Assembly (NCBI RefSeq): GCF_020740795.1
Contig: NC_067305.1
Span: 1,860,001 to 1,924,000, forward strand
Length of the DNA stretch: 64,000 nucleotides
Origin: Apus apus
Lineage: Eukaryota; Chordata; Aves; Apodiformes; Apodidae
Direction: 5' to 3'
The position numbers and the translations under genes are program-made. A model generated the notes under the pieces. That model did no database searches, was not told where the DNA came from, and saw nothing but the letters and a program-made list of their open reading frames with translations. Each line of letters opens with the position of its first letter. Position 1 is the stretch's first letter. Below, piece after piece: positions 1 to 11,379 of the stretch.

Positions 1-532
1 GAAGTTCTCTGCAAGTTGATTCCTAAAGGAGACTCCTCACAGTTTGAAGCTCTTAAGGAAACACTCATCCAGGAAAACAATCCCCTCTGCAGGTCTGAAG
101 GCCACACCCAGAGGACCCTGCCCAGTCCCAGGATTTTGAACCCACACTTATTCCATGACAGTGCCCTCAAACATCCAAGCTTGTGATCCACAGTAGCAAT
201 CACTGGGCAAACCTCCCAGGCAGGCTCAGCCCAAGCAGCTCACCTGGATGAGAACTTCAGGGACTGCCTTTCCAGGGCCAGTCACCTGACACCATCTCAG
301 CACTTTAAGCTTTACAGGACACTGCCTGAGCCATCCTGCTCTCAGGAAGCTAAACAGCAGAAGGTGAGCAGCATAAATGAATGGGATGTCTTGGAATGGG
401 ATTTTATAGTTTGGATCTAATTCATTTCATGTCACTAGTAGGAAAACTTGACCACTGACTTGAACAGGAGCAGAATTAGATCCACAGGGAGCACTGCCTT
501 TGCTTCAAAAAGCAGCAGAAATAACCCTGTTC

Positions 533-955
533 AGAATCACAGAATGGTGGGGTTGGAAAAGATCTCTGGAGATCATTATGTCCAACCACCTGCCAGAGAA
601 GGATCACCAGGGGCAGATCACACAGGTACACATCCAGACTGGTCCTGAAAACCTCCAGAGAAGGAGACTCCACAGCCTCTCTGGGCAGCCTGTCCCAGGG
701 CTCTGTCACCCTCACAGCAAAGAAGTTCTTCCTCATCTTGAGCTGGAACTTCCTGGGCTCCAGTTTGAATCCATTGCCCCTTGTCCTGTCCCAGGGCACA
801 AGTGACAAGAGCTTGTCCTGCCTTCTTGCTGCCCTCATGTATTTAGAGACATTCATTAGATCCCCCCTCAGTCTTCTCCCAAACATCTTCTCATGAAGAT
901 GCTGAATAAGCTCCACAGCCCTGCGCTGCTCCAGTCCATGCTGCCCACAGGTCAG
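533..955 (-). mobile_element. CR1 LINE, 5'-truncated
   Basis: Antisense CR1 3' part lying in the last visible ZFAND5-like intron. It begins with the reversed tail (AGAATCACAGAATGG) and holds the block 'cctctctgggcagcctgtccc', the same subfamily as the copies at 41.3 and 45.6 kb. The rest of 1-532 holds only intron sequence with no feature I can name. Confidence 0.85.
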
Positions 956-1110
956 ACCTCATTTCCCAGCACATCCTGTGGATGTGAAGTACTTTTTGAC
1001 AAAGTACCTCTACCCACTGACCCCCTGAACCCAGGCAGTACCACAGCACAGAGAGATCAGTTCACAGGGCTACTAAACCAGGCAAGTTCTCCCCACAGCC
1101 AGGCTCTCAC

Positions 1111-1221
1111 CAGTCAGCCCGATCTTCTTCCGGCAAGTGAAGCAACGATTCTTCTTTGGCTTCGGTTTTTCTGGAGCTGTCTTGCCCTCAGCTGTGTTCT
1201 GGGATATTTCCAGCAGGGTAC
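1111..1221 (-). CDS. ZFAND5-like: ZFAND5-like exon with start of AN1 finger
   Basis: 111 bases; acceptor CTGTCTCAG at 1224-1222, donor GTGAGA beginning at 1110. It encodes [18 protein letters not shown] and then [18 protein letters not shown], the highly conserved entry into the AN1 zinc finger. The next exon (FDCRCG...-type) is not in the window. Confidence 0.9.
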
Positions 1222-4200
1222 CTGAGACAGAGGCAAAAGTTTTGGTACTCTTCTTGAGAAACCAAGCAATGCATTTGTTTGATTACAGGAGCTGCTTGAG
1301 GCCCTACAGATTCTGGATCAGCACCAGAGCGTGTGTTGCCCTGGCCAACAGCCCCCAAACTGTGAGGTTTGCCTTGTTCCACAGACCTGCACCTCACACA
1401 GCCTCTTGGTTTTCTCTTTGTTTCAAACTCCTGAAGTTCAAGGCCCAGAAACACCCAGGAGACATTCCACCTTAGCAAAGGCACATGGAAGGTAGCATGA
1501 TGCTGTTTATCTCCTGCTGAGAAAAGCCACACTACGAATTACCTGGCACTAGGTTAAACACGCACCTGGATGGTCACCAGAGCTTAGCACAGCAACTCAA
1601 CCAGCTGAGACTAGAGTTCATCTTTGCAGGGGGTGGGAAAAACAACAGTTAACCCCTTGTAAGCACTACTAATTATTTTTGCTGACTCTTATGTAAGTGT
1701 TCCTTGTATGTAGGTCTCAGGATGCTTTACACAGATACTCATCACTGTCTCTAATCTACCAAAAGGAAAACTGAGCTCCAAAAGCCAGATTGTTAAAGGT
1801 CACCCATGCTCAGCAGGCTTTCCTACAGTACCCAGGCAGGGTAGGGAAGTCAAGAGGAGGGAGGAGTTCCAACTGGCAGCAGGTCCACACCTGCAGCACA
1901 CACTGCTCTGAAGACCAGGTTAAGGAAACAGTGCGAGGCTTTGTAGACCTGACTCTGAAGCTCCTTCTAAAAATCACACAACCTGAAGAAAGGGGCAGGC
2001 TGTTCCACACCTCTCACCAGTGTCTCACCTGCCTGTTGTGAACTTGTTTGGGCTTGCAGGCAAGGGGTTACCAAATCCAAAATGCTGAGTCATGTGCCAT
2101 GACTAGAGCCTGTTTTTTTTTTTTAGCAACCAACAATTCTCAGTGTTTTTTTAGCTTTGAATGCAAGCAAACTGTCAGGTGAGCTAATGGAGGGTGTCAC
2201 TTGGCTACAGCTCCACTGGGACACAAGGGACCATCCCTGTAACTCATCAGCTGGAGGACAAACTCCACTGGCAACCCCAGGCATGCTCCAGTGTCACTAC
2301 AAGGGTCCCACCTTGCAAAGAAACCACATCAACACCCCCTGGGAGGAGCACCCACATCTCCCGTCACACTGAGGACAACCAGGCCAGCAGCTGCCCCTGG
2401 GCACCCTCACAAACACATCTCCTCTCTCCCGAGACTCCACTGGATCCACCTCCTTTCCTCCCTGAAGAGCTGGCAGGGAACTGCAGCCACCAGCAGCCGT
2501 GCAGGGGGCTGGGGGACGCGCTGCTCCGGGCTCCCTGCCATTCCCTAGGAAAGGCGTCATGGAAGATTATCCTCCTGCCAGCGAGGCGAGGGCTGGCAGC
2601 TACTCAGCCCTCAGCCCACAGAGCAATCTCTATCAGCCTGCCCTCAGGCACAGCATTTTCTCTCTTCCCTGGCTCAGAAAGAGACAAACTCTTTTTCTCC
2701 CTTAGCTCCTCTTAGCCTTTCCTGAAAGGAGGGAACTCATTCCCTGGAATTCGTGGCCACAAAGCAGCTTCCGAGATGGGTGTCGTTCCCGCTTGTGCAA
2801 AGGCCAAACCCATCAGTCTACCTGATGAGGAAGATGCTGATGAGGCTTCTTCTGTCTTGGTGAACTCCTCTGTCTCACTGCTGGTTTCTTCTCTGGATAT
2901 GCTCATGGCTGTCATCTGATGGGTCACAGGAGTCTGAGCACTGGGATTATTTGCAACAAACAAACCACAGAGCAAACACAAGCATTTTATTTTGATGGAC
3001 AGTTATGTGGGAAGAGAACTTCAGCCCACAAAGTTAATTTCATTATACTCAGAGGTAGCTCAGGAGGACAGCAGGCCAATTCCCCTTGAGATTTGTGATC
3101 AAAGTTCTGTAGACACGAATGGAACGAGTCTGTGATGATCTCAGTTTCCTTTTCCACCCAATTATATCTCAAAGCCAAGGCGACAGCCCATCCAAACAAG
3201 CCCAGGGACAGGGAAACAGCATGATGAGTCAGGGCTGCCATGCAATGCAGTCCTGCCTTCCTTCCTATCAAACGTGTGTGAGATCCCTAATCCTGCTGTT
3301 GCAGCCACCAGGCTGGATCATCACCAGGGGCTTTCACCCGAGGCTGAGTTGAAAACCAACAGCCTGGCACAGCTAGTGATGCTGGCTCCAAAACAACCAG
3401 GATGCTGCTTTGTTTACCAGAGGTTTTAATTTACTACTGACCCTCTGCCACCCGACTCTGCACCAGCAGGGCCGTCTCTGTCTTCCAGATAACCCAGGGT
3501 CACAACAATCCGTGTTTAATCCAGCTTGCTTTACAGATCCCCTTGTGCACATGAAGGAGAGTCCATCCCTGGTGCCCTGGGCTGGTTTTCACAGGAGGAC
3601 CCCCCCACCACAGGCTGTGCCCCTCAAGACTGTGCCCCCACCTGGCTTTTGCATCCTCAGGCGTGGAGTCTCCCTCTGCGCGCTGCCCGGCGACCGAGTC
3701 GGCAGCCATGGGGCTGCTGGTGGGACCACTGGGGGCTACAAGGCAAGATCAAACTCATCACAATGTCCCCGAGTTCCTTGGGGGCCTGACAGGCAAGGAG
3801 TAAACAGGATGAGCACTTTCAGCAGGCTGTAACCTCCTGCTCCCTCCACATTTGTGCGTAGGGGACAACTGATGGGGTTGGACAGACCCCAGCGTGACCC
3901 GGAGCAGCTGCTGGATTAGGCATGACTACAGAGATCCCTTTAGATCAGGCATGACTCTTTCTATCAGGATTGTAACATCCCCCTTGAAATGAGCTGCCCA
4001 TCTTCCCAAGGACTGCAGGCCTCATTTCTGGGCTCCTGTTCAGCTCCCCAGGACCTCCCAACTCCCTGTTGAAGGATGTGGGTTTCTCCACAGGAGTTAC
4101 GTTCCTTCCATGACCAGGTGGTTTTGAACATCTGGTAAAACCTGCCTTCAGTCACCTGTGGCACCTCCATCATTCTTAGATTTCCCTTCTCTTCCTCAGC

Positions 4201-5213
4201 ATTGCAAAGCCAACTCCACATAAATATCCTCCTGTCAGTAGAAATGAAAGTCCTGCAGCTACCAACATACCTGGAAACCCAACTTTGCAACTTCTCCAAG
4301 CTATGAGAACCAGCTCCTCATCTGCTGGAAGTGATTTCAACAGAAACACCTTGGTTTCCATCAGCTGAGGATCTAAGTCAGGGTCTTTAGAAAAACCCTC
4401 TGTCAGGAAGAGTCGTGGTCACAACACATATTTTGGGGGTGGGTAATTCAAGGAAAAGTGATTATCCCACTCAGGAATAAAACTGCAGGAGTTCCTCACT
4501 GGTATCGCAAAGCCCATGAACAAACCCTCAGCAGAAGAAAATCCTGCTGATGAGTGAAAGAGCCTCCATCCTGTGCCCCTCACTGCCCCCCAGCTGGCTG
4601 ATGTGTCCTTTTCTTTCCCTGCTTTTGGATTGTCAGCCCTGTTTAAGGTGAGAAAAATCATGCAAACCCAAAAGGCCAAATTCTTCCCCAGTCAAATTTC
4701 ATTTCAGGCATCTGTGGTGGATCCCAGCAGCACGTAACTCAGGGAGCAGGCAATAGCCACAGAGCTGGGCAGCTGTCAGCACAAGTGAGGTTTTACAGTT
4801 TACTGGAAGGTGCTGACTGGGATGGGGCTTCACAAACAGCTGGGATTGGGAAGAAAACAACTGACCCCTCAGAGGGGTGAGAAGAGGTCCAGAGAGCTCC
4901 AAAGTTCAGGTCTTTGATTTAGAGGCTCGAGTCTTCATGAAAAGGGAATGATACTTTTCAGGAGAAACTAAACCTGCTGGTGGCCAGTACCAGTACCATG
5001 CTCTGTCCCAGTCACTTCAGGCACCTGTTTAGGATAGATTTAATGGATAAAAAAACCTCTACCTGGGGGGCTGAGCCGGTCACTGCTCTGCTGCCTCTGC
5101 AGAAACTCCTTATAGCAAACAGAGCACATCCCGTTGGTGCGGGGGCTGCCATAAAATCCACAGCCCGTGGTACAGAGCAGAGGCACCTGGGTCTGGTTGG
5201 TCTCCTGAGCCAT
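1111..5213 (-). CDS. ZFAND5-like: ZFAND5-like A20/AN1 zinc-finger protein gene (3' end off the left edge)
   Basis: Family role: ZFAND5/6 proteins bind ubiquitin through an N-terminal A20 finger, carry a C-terminal AN1 finger, and modulate proteasome activity and NF-kB signalling in the cytoplasm. Seen here: four coding exons on the minus strand (5213-5063, 3735-3642, 2940-2822, 1221-1111), all with GT-AG borders and with matching phases (1, 2, 1, 1), giving 158 codons plus one base. The protein starts [14 protein letters not shown]; the A20 finger has CTTGC then MCSVC at residues about 14-34. The middle holds [15 protein letters not shown], close to the ZFAND5 PVTQQMTEMSISRED block. The last exon seen has [18 protein letters not shown], the start of the AN1 finger with its first CxxC. 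The remaining AN1 cysteines and histidines and the IQRI-type end were not found in 1-1110 and should lie beyond the left edge. The linker resembles ZFAND5 more than ZFAND6, so this may be a third paralogue rather than ZFAND5 itself. Confidence 0.9.
1222..2821 (-). other. ZFAND5-like: ZFAND5-like intron
   Basis: Intron of about 1.6 kb. It contains a short T run near 2110-2120 and no recognised repeat or gene. GC rises towards 2450-2600. Confidence 0.7.
2822..2940 (-). CDS. ZFAND5-like: ZFAND5-like exon with conserved MSISREE block
   Basis: 119 bases; acceptor ATAATCCCAG, donor CATCAG|GTAGAC. It carries [15 protein letters not shown] followed by a Glu/Thr/Ser-rich acidic linker. Phase 2 in, phase 1 out. 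Confidence 0.9.
2941..3641 (-). other. ZFAND5-like: ZFAND5-like intron
   Basis: Intron of about 0.7 kb between the linker exon and the MSISREE exon. I see no repeat or other feature in it. Confidence 0.7.
3642..3735 (-). CDS. ZFAND5-like: ZFAND5-like linker exon
   Basis: 94 bases between a TTGTAG acceptor and a CAG|GTGGGG donor. It encodes roughly [20 protein letters not shown] and onward, alignable to the ZFAND5 linker (SGSNSPTSDSASVQRAD). The phase-1 entry and phase-2 exit match the flanking exons exactly, which is the main support for this weakly conserved exon. Confidence 0.82.
3736..5062 (-). other. ZFAND5-like: ZFAND5-like intron
   Basis: Intron of about 1.3 kb separating the A20 exon from the linker exon. 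No repeat or second gene is recognised. Confidence 0.7.
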
Positions 5214-5236
5214 CCTCACTCCTCCAAGGCCCCAGG
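5063..5236 (-). CDS. ZFAND5-like: ZFAND5-like exon with start codon and A20 finger
   Basis: The acceptor (pyrimidine tract, then TTTGTAG) puts the exon start at 5236. There are 23 bases of 5' UTR, then ATG at 5213-5211, and the exon ends at 5063 before GT in phase 1. It encodes the entire A20-type finger. This ATG is chosen because MAQETN is the conserved start of ZFAND5 and ZFAND6. Confidence 0.92.
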
Positions 5237-7167
5237 CTACAAACAGGAAGAAAAAAAATGAGACAGCTGTTAGGGCCTGAACTCTCCTTGGGCAAATGTT
5301 GCAGCTGATCAGGAAAGAGCACAAAGGATCCCAAGAGAAGCCAGCACGTGCACAACAACACGATCCTCTGAGCAAGGGGCACCCAGGGCTCGGAGGCAGC
5401 CACAGGAATTTTTGTCCCTAGGTTAGACACTAGGAGGAAATTCTTCCCTGTGAGGGTGGTGAGACCCTGGCCCAGGTTGCCCAGGGAAGCTGTGGCTGCC
5501 CCATCCCTGGCAGTGTTGAAGGGCAGGTTGGATGGGGCTTGGAGCAACCTGGGCTGGTGGGAGGTGTCCCTGCCCATGCAGGGGGGGTTGGATCTGGATG
5601 GTCTTTAAGGTCCCTCAACCACAAACCATTCCATGATTCTATGATTCCTGGGACTTTGAGCCACCCACAGCTCAGCTGCCCAGAGATGGGCTGAAACACT
5701 GACAGGAACCAGCCTCACTACCCCCTCCTGGCACCACGAGGCTCCCCAGCCCCCCAGTGAAAAACACACGTGGAAAACCCGAATGATCCACTCTCCAAAA
5801 GCATCAAGAAATGGCACCACAGCACCACAAATGACTCCTGCAAACACTGACACACACACAATGCCACCAAACCCCCACCCCAATCGGTTACACTTGACAC
5901 TCAGCAGCATCTGCTTTCATTTTGAGCTCGATTTACTTTTTTAGTTCTCAGGAAGATGATGTAAGAGATGCAAAAAGAACCCATTGACTCCCAGTTTTGA
6001 CATGCTCAGGTACTTCCTGACAATATGCTGGTGAAAAAAGGAAATGTTACCATAGTTAGGCTGGAAATAAGGTTTCTTTCCAGCAGCAAGATGCAATTCC
6101 AGAACACCTTCCCAGGGGAAAAGCTGCTTTTAAAACGAATCCTAAGAATTTGTCTCTGGGTCACAATCCTGGGAACCCCTGGTTCCTTCCAGCCACACAT
6201 GGTGTGATTTACACCCCTTTAGACCAGAACTACAACCAGTAACTCCCAGTAACAACCACTACCAGCTCAGATGGGTGCAAACAACGCAGTTGTTGGAGAA
6301 GACACTGGTGGGACTGTGGTGGCACAGGGGGCTCCAGCTTGGACACAAAGACACAACACTGGTACCAGGAATCTCCCCTTCTCCCAGCGTGGCAGATGCA
6401 CAAAGTACCCACCACTTCACTTCCACCTTCTTTCTTTCACCCTGCCAACAAAACCTGCTTCACCAAGGGAACAAAACAACAGGAACAAGAAATAATTACC
6501 CTCCTAGAAGAGATCCCGTGGGATGGGAAGTGGATCAGCTCTGGTTTATTCCTCCTTGTCCTCAGCTGGAATCTCCACGCTGCTCTCGGGGCTCTCCTCG
6601 CAGAGCTCAGCCCGTCGTTCCCATTCCCAGACCAGGAATCCTTCCCGGCCCAAACCCACCACTCCTTCGGCACCAGCAGCGCTGGACCCTCCCGGGAGTG
6701 GCCCCGGATCCCCACGGAGGAAACCGGACGGTGCTCCCTGCCCCGCACGGGCAAATTTTCAGGACTTGCTTCTGATTTTTGAGCGTCCCTGGAGAGAGAA
6801 GGCGACGGCTGCTGCGACTTGGGAGGAGTTGGGCTCCCCCTGAGGAAGCAGCAACCTCCTGAAACCCGGGCCGAAGTGCTAGAGCGGGAGCCGAGAAGAG
6901 CCAGAAAACCGGCTGAAATGGTTGAAACGGAGCAGCTCCCGCTGCTCTGCGCCCAGGGCAGGCCGGGTCACCCGCCCCGACACCCTCCGGCCGGGCTGCC
7001 CCAGCAGGCCCGGCGGGACCCCCCCTGCACCCCCACCCCCCGCAGCCGGGCTCCGCGCCTCGCTCCCCGCCCGGCCTAGAAATCGAGGCCGAGGCTTTTG
7101 CGGCCTGCAGGCGGCGGGCAGGGCCCGGGCGGGCCGGGGCGCTGAGGCCGCGCCGGGCCCCACTCAC
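5237..7167 (-). other. ZFAND5-like: ZFAND5-like 5' intron (inferred)
   Basis: Sequence between the A20 exon and the predicted noncoding first exon. It contains one CR1 copy (5415-5650). The rest is unique-looking, with a CA-rich patch near 5815-5880 and GC rising sharply from about 6,550 into the CpG island. Confidence 0.55.
5415..5650 (+). mobile_element. CR1 LINE 3' fragment
   Basis: Starts at 'taggaggaaattcttccc' and carries the common 'cccaggttgcccagggaagc' block. It ends with the typical ATTCCATGATTCTATGATTC tail, so it lies in plus orientation, antisense to the ZFAND5-like gene. Confidence 0.9.
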
Positions 7168-7400
7168 CGGGCACCGGGCCCCGGGCACCCGGCACCGGGC
7201 CGGGCGGGCCGGGAGGCTCAGGAGGGCGGCGGGCACGGCGGGCTGCCGGGAAACATGGCGGGCGGCAGCGCGGCCCCCGAGCGCCCTCCCCCGGGGAGGG
7301 CCCGGCCCGGCGGGACGGGGGAGCGGCCGGAGCCGGGGCAGGGCCGGGGGTGCCCGGCGACGGGGGAGGGTCTGCCAGGCCTGCCCCCTGCCTGGAGGGG
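6600..7400. promoter_or_regulatory. ZFAND5-like: CpG-island promoter of the ZFAND5-like gene
   Basis: Very GC- and CpG-rich block. A YY1-type core (AACATGGCGGGC on plus, 7252-7263) sits where the minus-strand transcript would begin. No TATA box is evident. Transcription towards the RORB-like gene is possible from the same island but not shown. Confidence 0.6.
7168..7262 (-). other. ZFAND5-like: Predicted noncoding first exon of the ZFAND5-like gene
   Basis: On the minus strand a strong donor G|GTGAGTGGG lies at 7167-7166, just downstream of the YY1-type motif, and the A20 exon begins with an acceptor plus 23 bases of UTR. An upstream noncoding exon must therefore exist and this is the best candidate. 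The start is a guess; cDNA would settle it. Confidence 0.45.
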
Positions 7401-7740
7401 AGGGGGCTGAGACCCCCTTCTATAGGGGCTGGGGGGTGTAGGTGTGCTCTGGCTATAGGGGAGGGGTCCGTGAACCCCCTTCTATAGGGGCTGGGGGGTG
7501 TAGCTGTGCTCTGCCTATAGGGGAGGGGGCTGTGAACCCCCTTCTATAGGGGCTGGGGGGTGTAGCTGTGCTCTGCCTATAGGGGAGGGGGCTGTGAACC
7601 CCCTTCTATAGGGGCTGGGGGTGCAGGTGTGCTCTGGCTGTAGGGGAGGGGGCTGAGACCCCCTTCTATAGGGGCTGGGGGGTGTAGGTGTGCTCTGGCT
7701 ATAGGGGAGGGGGCTGAGACCCCCTTGGCTGCAGGGACCA
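7385..7740. repeat. 62-bp minisatellite
   Basis: Tandem unit of 60-62 bp with core 'cccccttctataggggctgg', in about 5.5 copies, decaying into related degenerate units to about 7990. It abuts the ZFAND5-like CpG island. The reading frames through it are periodic and not considered coding. Confidence 0.9.
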
Positions 7741-8007
7741 GAGGACAGGCATGTCCCATCTATAGCTGAGGGGGCTGAGACCCTCCTATAGGTACAAGGG
7801 TGGGAAGCAGCCAGACCCCGCTGTAGGAGCTGGGGCACAGTTGGGCCCAGGCTATAGGGGAGGGGGTGAGACCCCTGTCCCCACAAGCTCTAGAGGCTGG
7901 GACATAGACATTCCTGGACTATAGGGGAGGGAGCTGGGACCTTCCTCCCCAGCTATGAGGGCTGAGGCACCGCCTGGACCCAGCTACAGGGGAGATGAGT
8001 GGGGAAC

Positions 8008-8130
8008 ATAAAATCCCAGACTGGTTTGGGTTGGAAGGGACCTTCAAGATCACCCAGTCCCACCCCCTGCATGGGCAGGGACACCTCCCTCCAGCCCAGG
8101 TTGCTCCAAGCTCCACCATCTCCCTGGCCC
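8008..8130 (-). mobile_element. CR1 LINE 3' fragment
   Basis: Begins 'aatcccagactggtttgggt' and continues through 'gggcagggacacctcc' to 'gttgctccaagc': an antisense CR1 tail of about 120 bp. Confidence 0.85.
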
Positions 8131-8289
8131 AGGCGGCTACAAAAATCTTGGGGTGTTGGTGGTAAGCCCTGGCCAGGCCACTGGGGCAGGGTTTCTGCTT
8201 GGATTTGGTTTGTGGCAGAAGCACAGGCAGGGATCTGCTCTCAGGGAGCTTTTCAGGGTCAGCTTCAGCTGCTCAAAGGCATTTCCTAC

Positions 8290-8660
8290 AGTGACAGGCT
8301 GGGAGAGTTGGGGTGTTCAGCCTGGAGAAGAGAAGGCTCCAGGGAGACCTTAGAGCAGCTTCCAGTGCCTGAAGGGGCTCCAGGAAAGCTGGGGAGGGGC
8401 TTGGGACAAGGGCAGGGAGGGAGAGGACAAGGGGGGATGGATGAAAACTGGCAGAGGGAGATTGAGGTGAGACATGAGGAGGGAATTCTGGAGTGTGAGG
8501 GTGGTGAGAGCCTGGCCCAGGTTGCCCAGGGAAGCTGTGGCTGCCCCATCCCTGGCAGTGTTGAAGGGCAGGTTGGATGGGGCTTGGAGCAACCTGGGCT
8601 GGTGGGAGGTGTCCCTGCCCATGCAGGGTCCCTCCCAACCCAAACCAGTCTGTGGTGTTT
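8290..8660 (+). mobile_element. CR1 LINE, 5'-truncated
   Basis: From 'gacaggctgggagagttggg' through the 'gttgcccagggaagctgtgg' block to 'cccaacccaaaccagtctgt'. Close in sequence to the copies at 10.4, 32.7, 50.0, 53.9, 56.3 and 58.2 kb. Confidence 0.9.
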
Positions 8661-8929
8661 CTGTCTCGGTGCAGTTTGATTTATTTGCACCGGGAACTGA
8701 GCTCTCCTGAGGGGCTGGTCTAAACTGACCGGCTCTGGGATCATTCCCGGCTCCCCGGTCCGTGACCACCAGGTGGCACCAGGTCCCCACGGAAGGTGGG
8801 CTCACCCCAGCCCCCCTGCAGCCCCTCGCTCACCCCCCAGCCCCCCCGGGAGCCCCTCACTCACCCCCGGGAGCCCTCGGTCGCTGCCCGCCCTGCAGAG
8901 CAGGTCCCTCACTGGCACCGGCTCCGACT

Positions 8930-9000
8930 TGCCTAATGAGAGTAATTTGGCTAATGAGGGTCACCTGGCTAACGAGGGTCACCTGGTTAATGCGGACTAG
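8930..9000. repeat. Short ~18-20-bp tandem repeat
   Basis: Four imperfect units of 'gctaatgagggtcacctg' type. TAAT cores recur every turn and a half or so, which could give homeodomain sites, but that is speculative. Confidence 0.6.
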
Positions 9001-9412
9001 AGGCTCTGAGCCCACCAGCCCCAGCCTGGGGAGCCTCTGCCGCCCCGAGGCTCTCCGTGCACCCCCCGATGTCAGCCCTCTGCTCCCCAGGAGCTTCCCA
9101 GGTGGGCAGGAACCGGGGGGCAAAGCCGCTTTTTGGGGGGCAAAGCTCACAGCAGCCCTCAGTGGGGGTGGAGGGGGGAGGTGAAACAGAGGAGCTGCTC
9201 TTCCAGGGGGGTTGCGAGGAGACCAGGAGCTCCGAGATCCCGCCTGTGTCCGGGCCAGGAGCGGGGGTGCGAGGGGAGCAGCGGGAATACCCGCACAGAT
9301 TGAAATGCGGGGAGCGCCTGGCCGAGGCAGCCGGGGTTTGTCCCCTCCCCTCCCCTCCCCTCCTCTCCCCTCCTCCCCAGCCCCGCTGTGCTCTGTCCCT
9401 GCCGCCAGCAGC

Positions 9413-9490
9413 GGGATGAGCTGCGGGATGAGCTGCGGGATGAGCTGCGGGATGAGCTGCGGGATGAGCTGCGGGATGAGCTGCGGGAGC
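9413..9490. repeat. 12-bp tandem repeat (gggatgagctgc)n
   Basis: Six near-perfect copies of GGGATGAGCTGC inside a GC-rich block. The frames read RDEL repeats or GMSC repeats. There is no splice context or wider ORF that would make this a real protein. Confidence 0.9.
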
Positions 9491-10369
9491 AGCCGCAGCG
9501 CCCGCCCCGAGCCCGCAGCAGCGCGGAGCTGCCCTCACCCTCCCTCCCAGCACCTCCCTGCCTGGGTTACCTGGTGCCTGCGGCTGAAATGTCACCCCAG
9601 AGGGAGCGAAGCGGCCGGGGAGGGGGGGGAGAGACAGGGTGAGACAAACAGGAGCAAAACACCATCGATTCCTGGCCAATTACCGCCGCTATCAAGAGCA
9701 GCGCAATTAAAGGCTGAGGACGCGGTTCCAGTTCCCTGCCTCCGAGGCCAGACCTGGCTCGGCTGAACGCACACGGCTGTGCGGGTCTCGCCCACGCGTG
9801 TGGGGCTGTGCCCGAGGCACACGCGTGTGCCCAGGGACAGACACGGACAGACAGACGCAGGCGGCCCCGGCTCCGCGGCCTCTGCTGAGCTTGTTTTCCC
9901 TGTGGAGTTGGTCTCCCCAGCCCGCCTCGCTGCTGCCTCCCTGGCCGCGCAGCCACCAGGGGCTTCCACCTGGCTCTGCTGAGCCCAGGATGGCTCTGGG
10001 GGTGGCTGGCAAAGCTCTGCTCCTCCCAGAGAGGAGCCACGGGACCTTGGGTATGTTTCCCATCCTCAGGGTCCCCTATAAAGTGTTTTCTCCCCCCATG
10101 CCCGTCCCTCCTCCTCTCTCCCTGCTGCCCCAGCACACGGGGGTTGGCTCCAGCCCTGCTGCACCCCAGGGCTCTCCTGAGCTGCCAGCTGGATGTTTGC
10201 CCTGTGGCCATTTGGTTTCTCTGCTCTGGCAGGATGAGTGTTGGGGTCACGGAGCTCTGAATTACATGATTTACATCCCGTTGGTATTTGGGAGCACTGA
10301 AGATAGACTGGACCCCCTGCCCAAAAGATATGGCCCAGTGCAGGAAGGTGGATGACATGTTAGGGCCAC

Positions 10370-10804
10370 TAAGATGATGCAAGGGCTGGAGCAGCTCTGC
10401 TCTGGAGACAGGCTGGGAGAGTTGGGGTGTTGAGCCTGGAGAAGAGAAGGCTCCAGGGAGACCTTAGAGCAGCTTCCAGGGCCTGAAGGGGCTCCAGGAA
10501 AGCTGGGGAGGGGCTTGGGACAAGGGCAGGGAGGGAGAGGACAAGGGGGGATGGATGAAAACTGGAAGAGGGAGATTGAGATTAGATATTAGGAAGAAAT
10601 TCTTCACTCTGAGGGTGGTGAGAGCCTGGCCCAGGTTGCCCAGGGAAGCTGTGGCTGCCCCATCCCTGGCAGTGTTGAAGGGCAGGTTGGATGGGGCTTG
10701 GAGCAGCCTGGGCTGGTGGGAGGCGTCCCTGCCCATTCTGGGTGGTCTTCAAAGTCCCTTCCCATCCAAACCAGTCTGGGATTCAATGATGACTCTATGA
10801 TTCT
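10370..10804 (+). mobile_element. CR1 LINE, 5'-truncated
   Basis: Begins near 'aagatgatgcaagggctgg' and runs through 'tagatattaggaagaaattc' to the tail 'gattcaatgatgactctatg'. Confidence 0.9.
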
Positions 10805-11379
10805 CCAGCAGCTGCCCGAGGAGATGGTCTCAGAGTGCTGAGGAAGGAAAGAGAGCAGGTGAGCTCAAGTCCTACGGCCTGGAAGGGAATTTAGATGGAA
10901 GGCTGACAGTGACAGGAGCCCTGTGCCCCCTACCCACCCCCCCTCCTCCAGCAGCTTGGGAGCCCCAGGTCGGCTCCTGGAGGTTGGAACCCCAGCTTGG
11001 CTCTCCCCGTGGAGCATCCATCACCCCTTCCCCAGAGGAGGAGCAGGACCTGATCCCCAACACCCTTCCCCACCGCCCAACCACGGCCACTCTCTTGTCC
11101 CCCTGCACTCAACCCTGCTCCAACCTCCCCAGCTAACACCTTAACCCAGCGCCCCGCACGGCGCCACACGCCTCTGGGGGTGAGGAGAAGGTGCCGAGGG
11201 GTGGAGAAAAAAAATACAACACCCTTTTAACAGGCTCAGTGGGTTAGAAACCCCCTTGAAATTACCACCTTCTCCTTGTCTGGTGCACACAAAGGCCTCT
11301 CCAGGGAGCTGGGCATGTTCCTGACAAACCCAACGCGGCCGCGGGAGCCGAGAGGGAAGAGCGGACGCGGGAGCCCTTT

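Noticed and set aside
1-532. AN1-finger terminal exon of the ZFAND5-like gene inside the window
   Set aside because: I searched the minus strand for an FDCRCG/GLHRYSD-like stretch and an IQRI-type end and found none; it should lie off the left edge.
7254-7410. Plus-strand coding exon starting MAGGSAAPER at the ZFAND5-like CpG island
   Set aside because: The ATG is the YY1-like core of the promoter and the frame is only GC-rich composition running into a minisatellite. A divergent noncoding transcript is possible but unsupported.
7385-7740. CRISPR-like regular repeats
   Set aside because: There are no unique spacers; this is an ordinary eukaryotic minisatellite. The same holds for the arrays at 11.9, 28.4 and 30.98 kb.
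8350-8805. Recurring peptide family ([20 protein letters not shown] type) at many places
   Set aside because: Antisense translation of the common CR1 3' region, seen at each copy; not a gene family.
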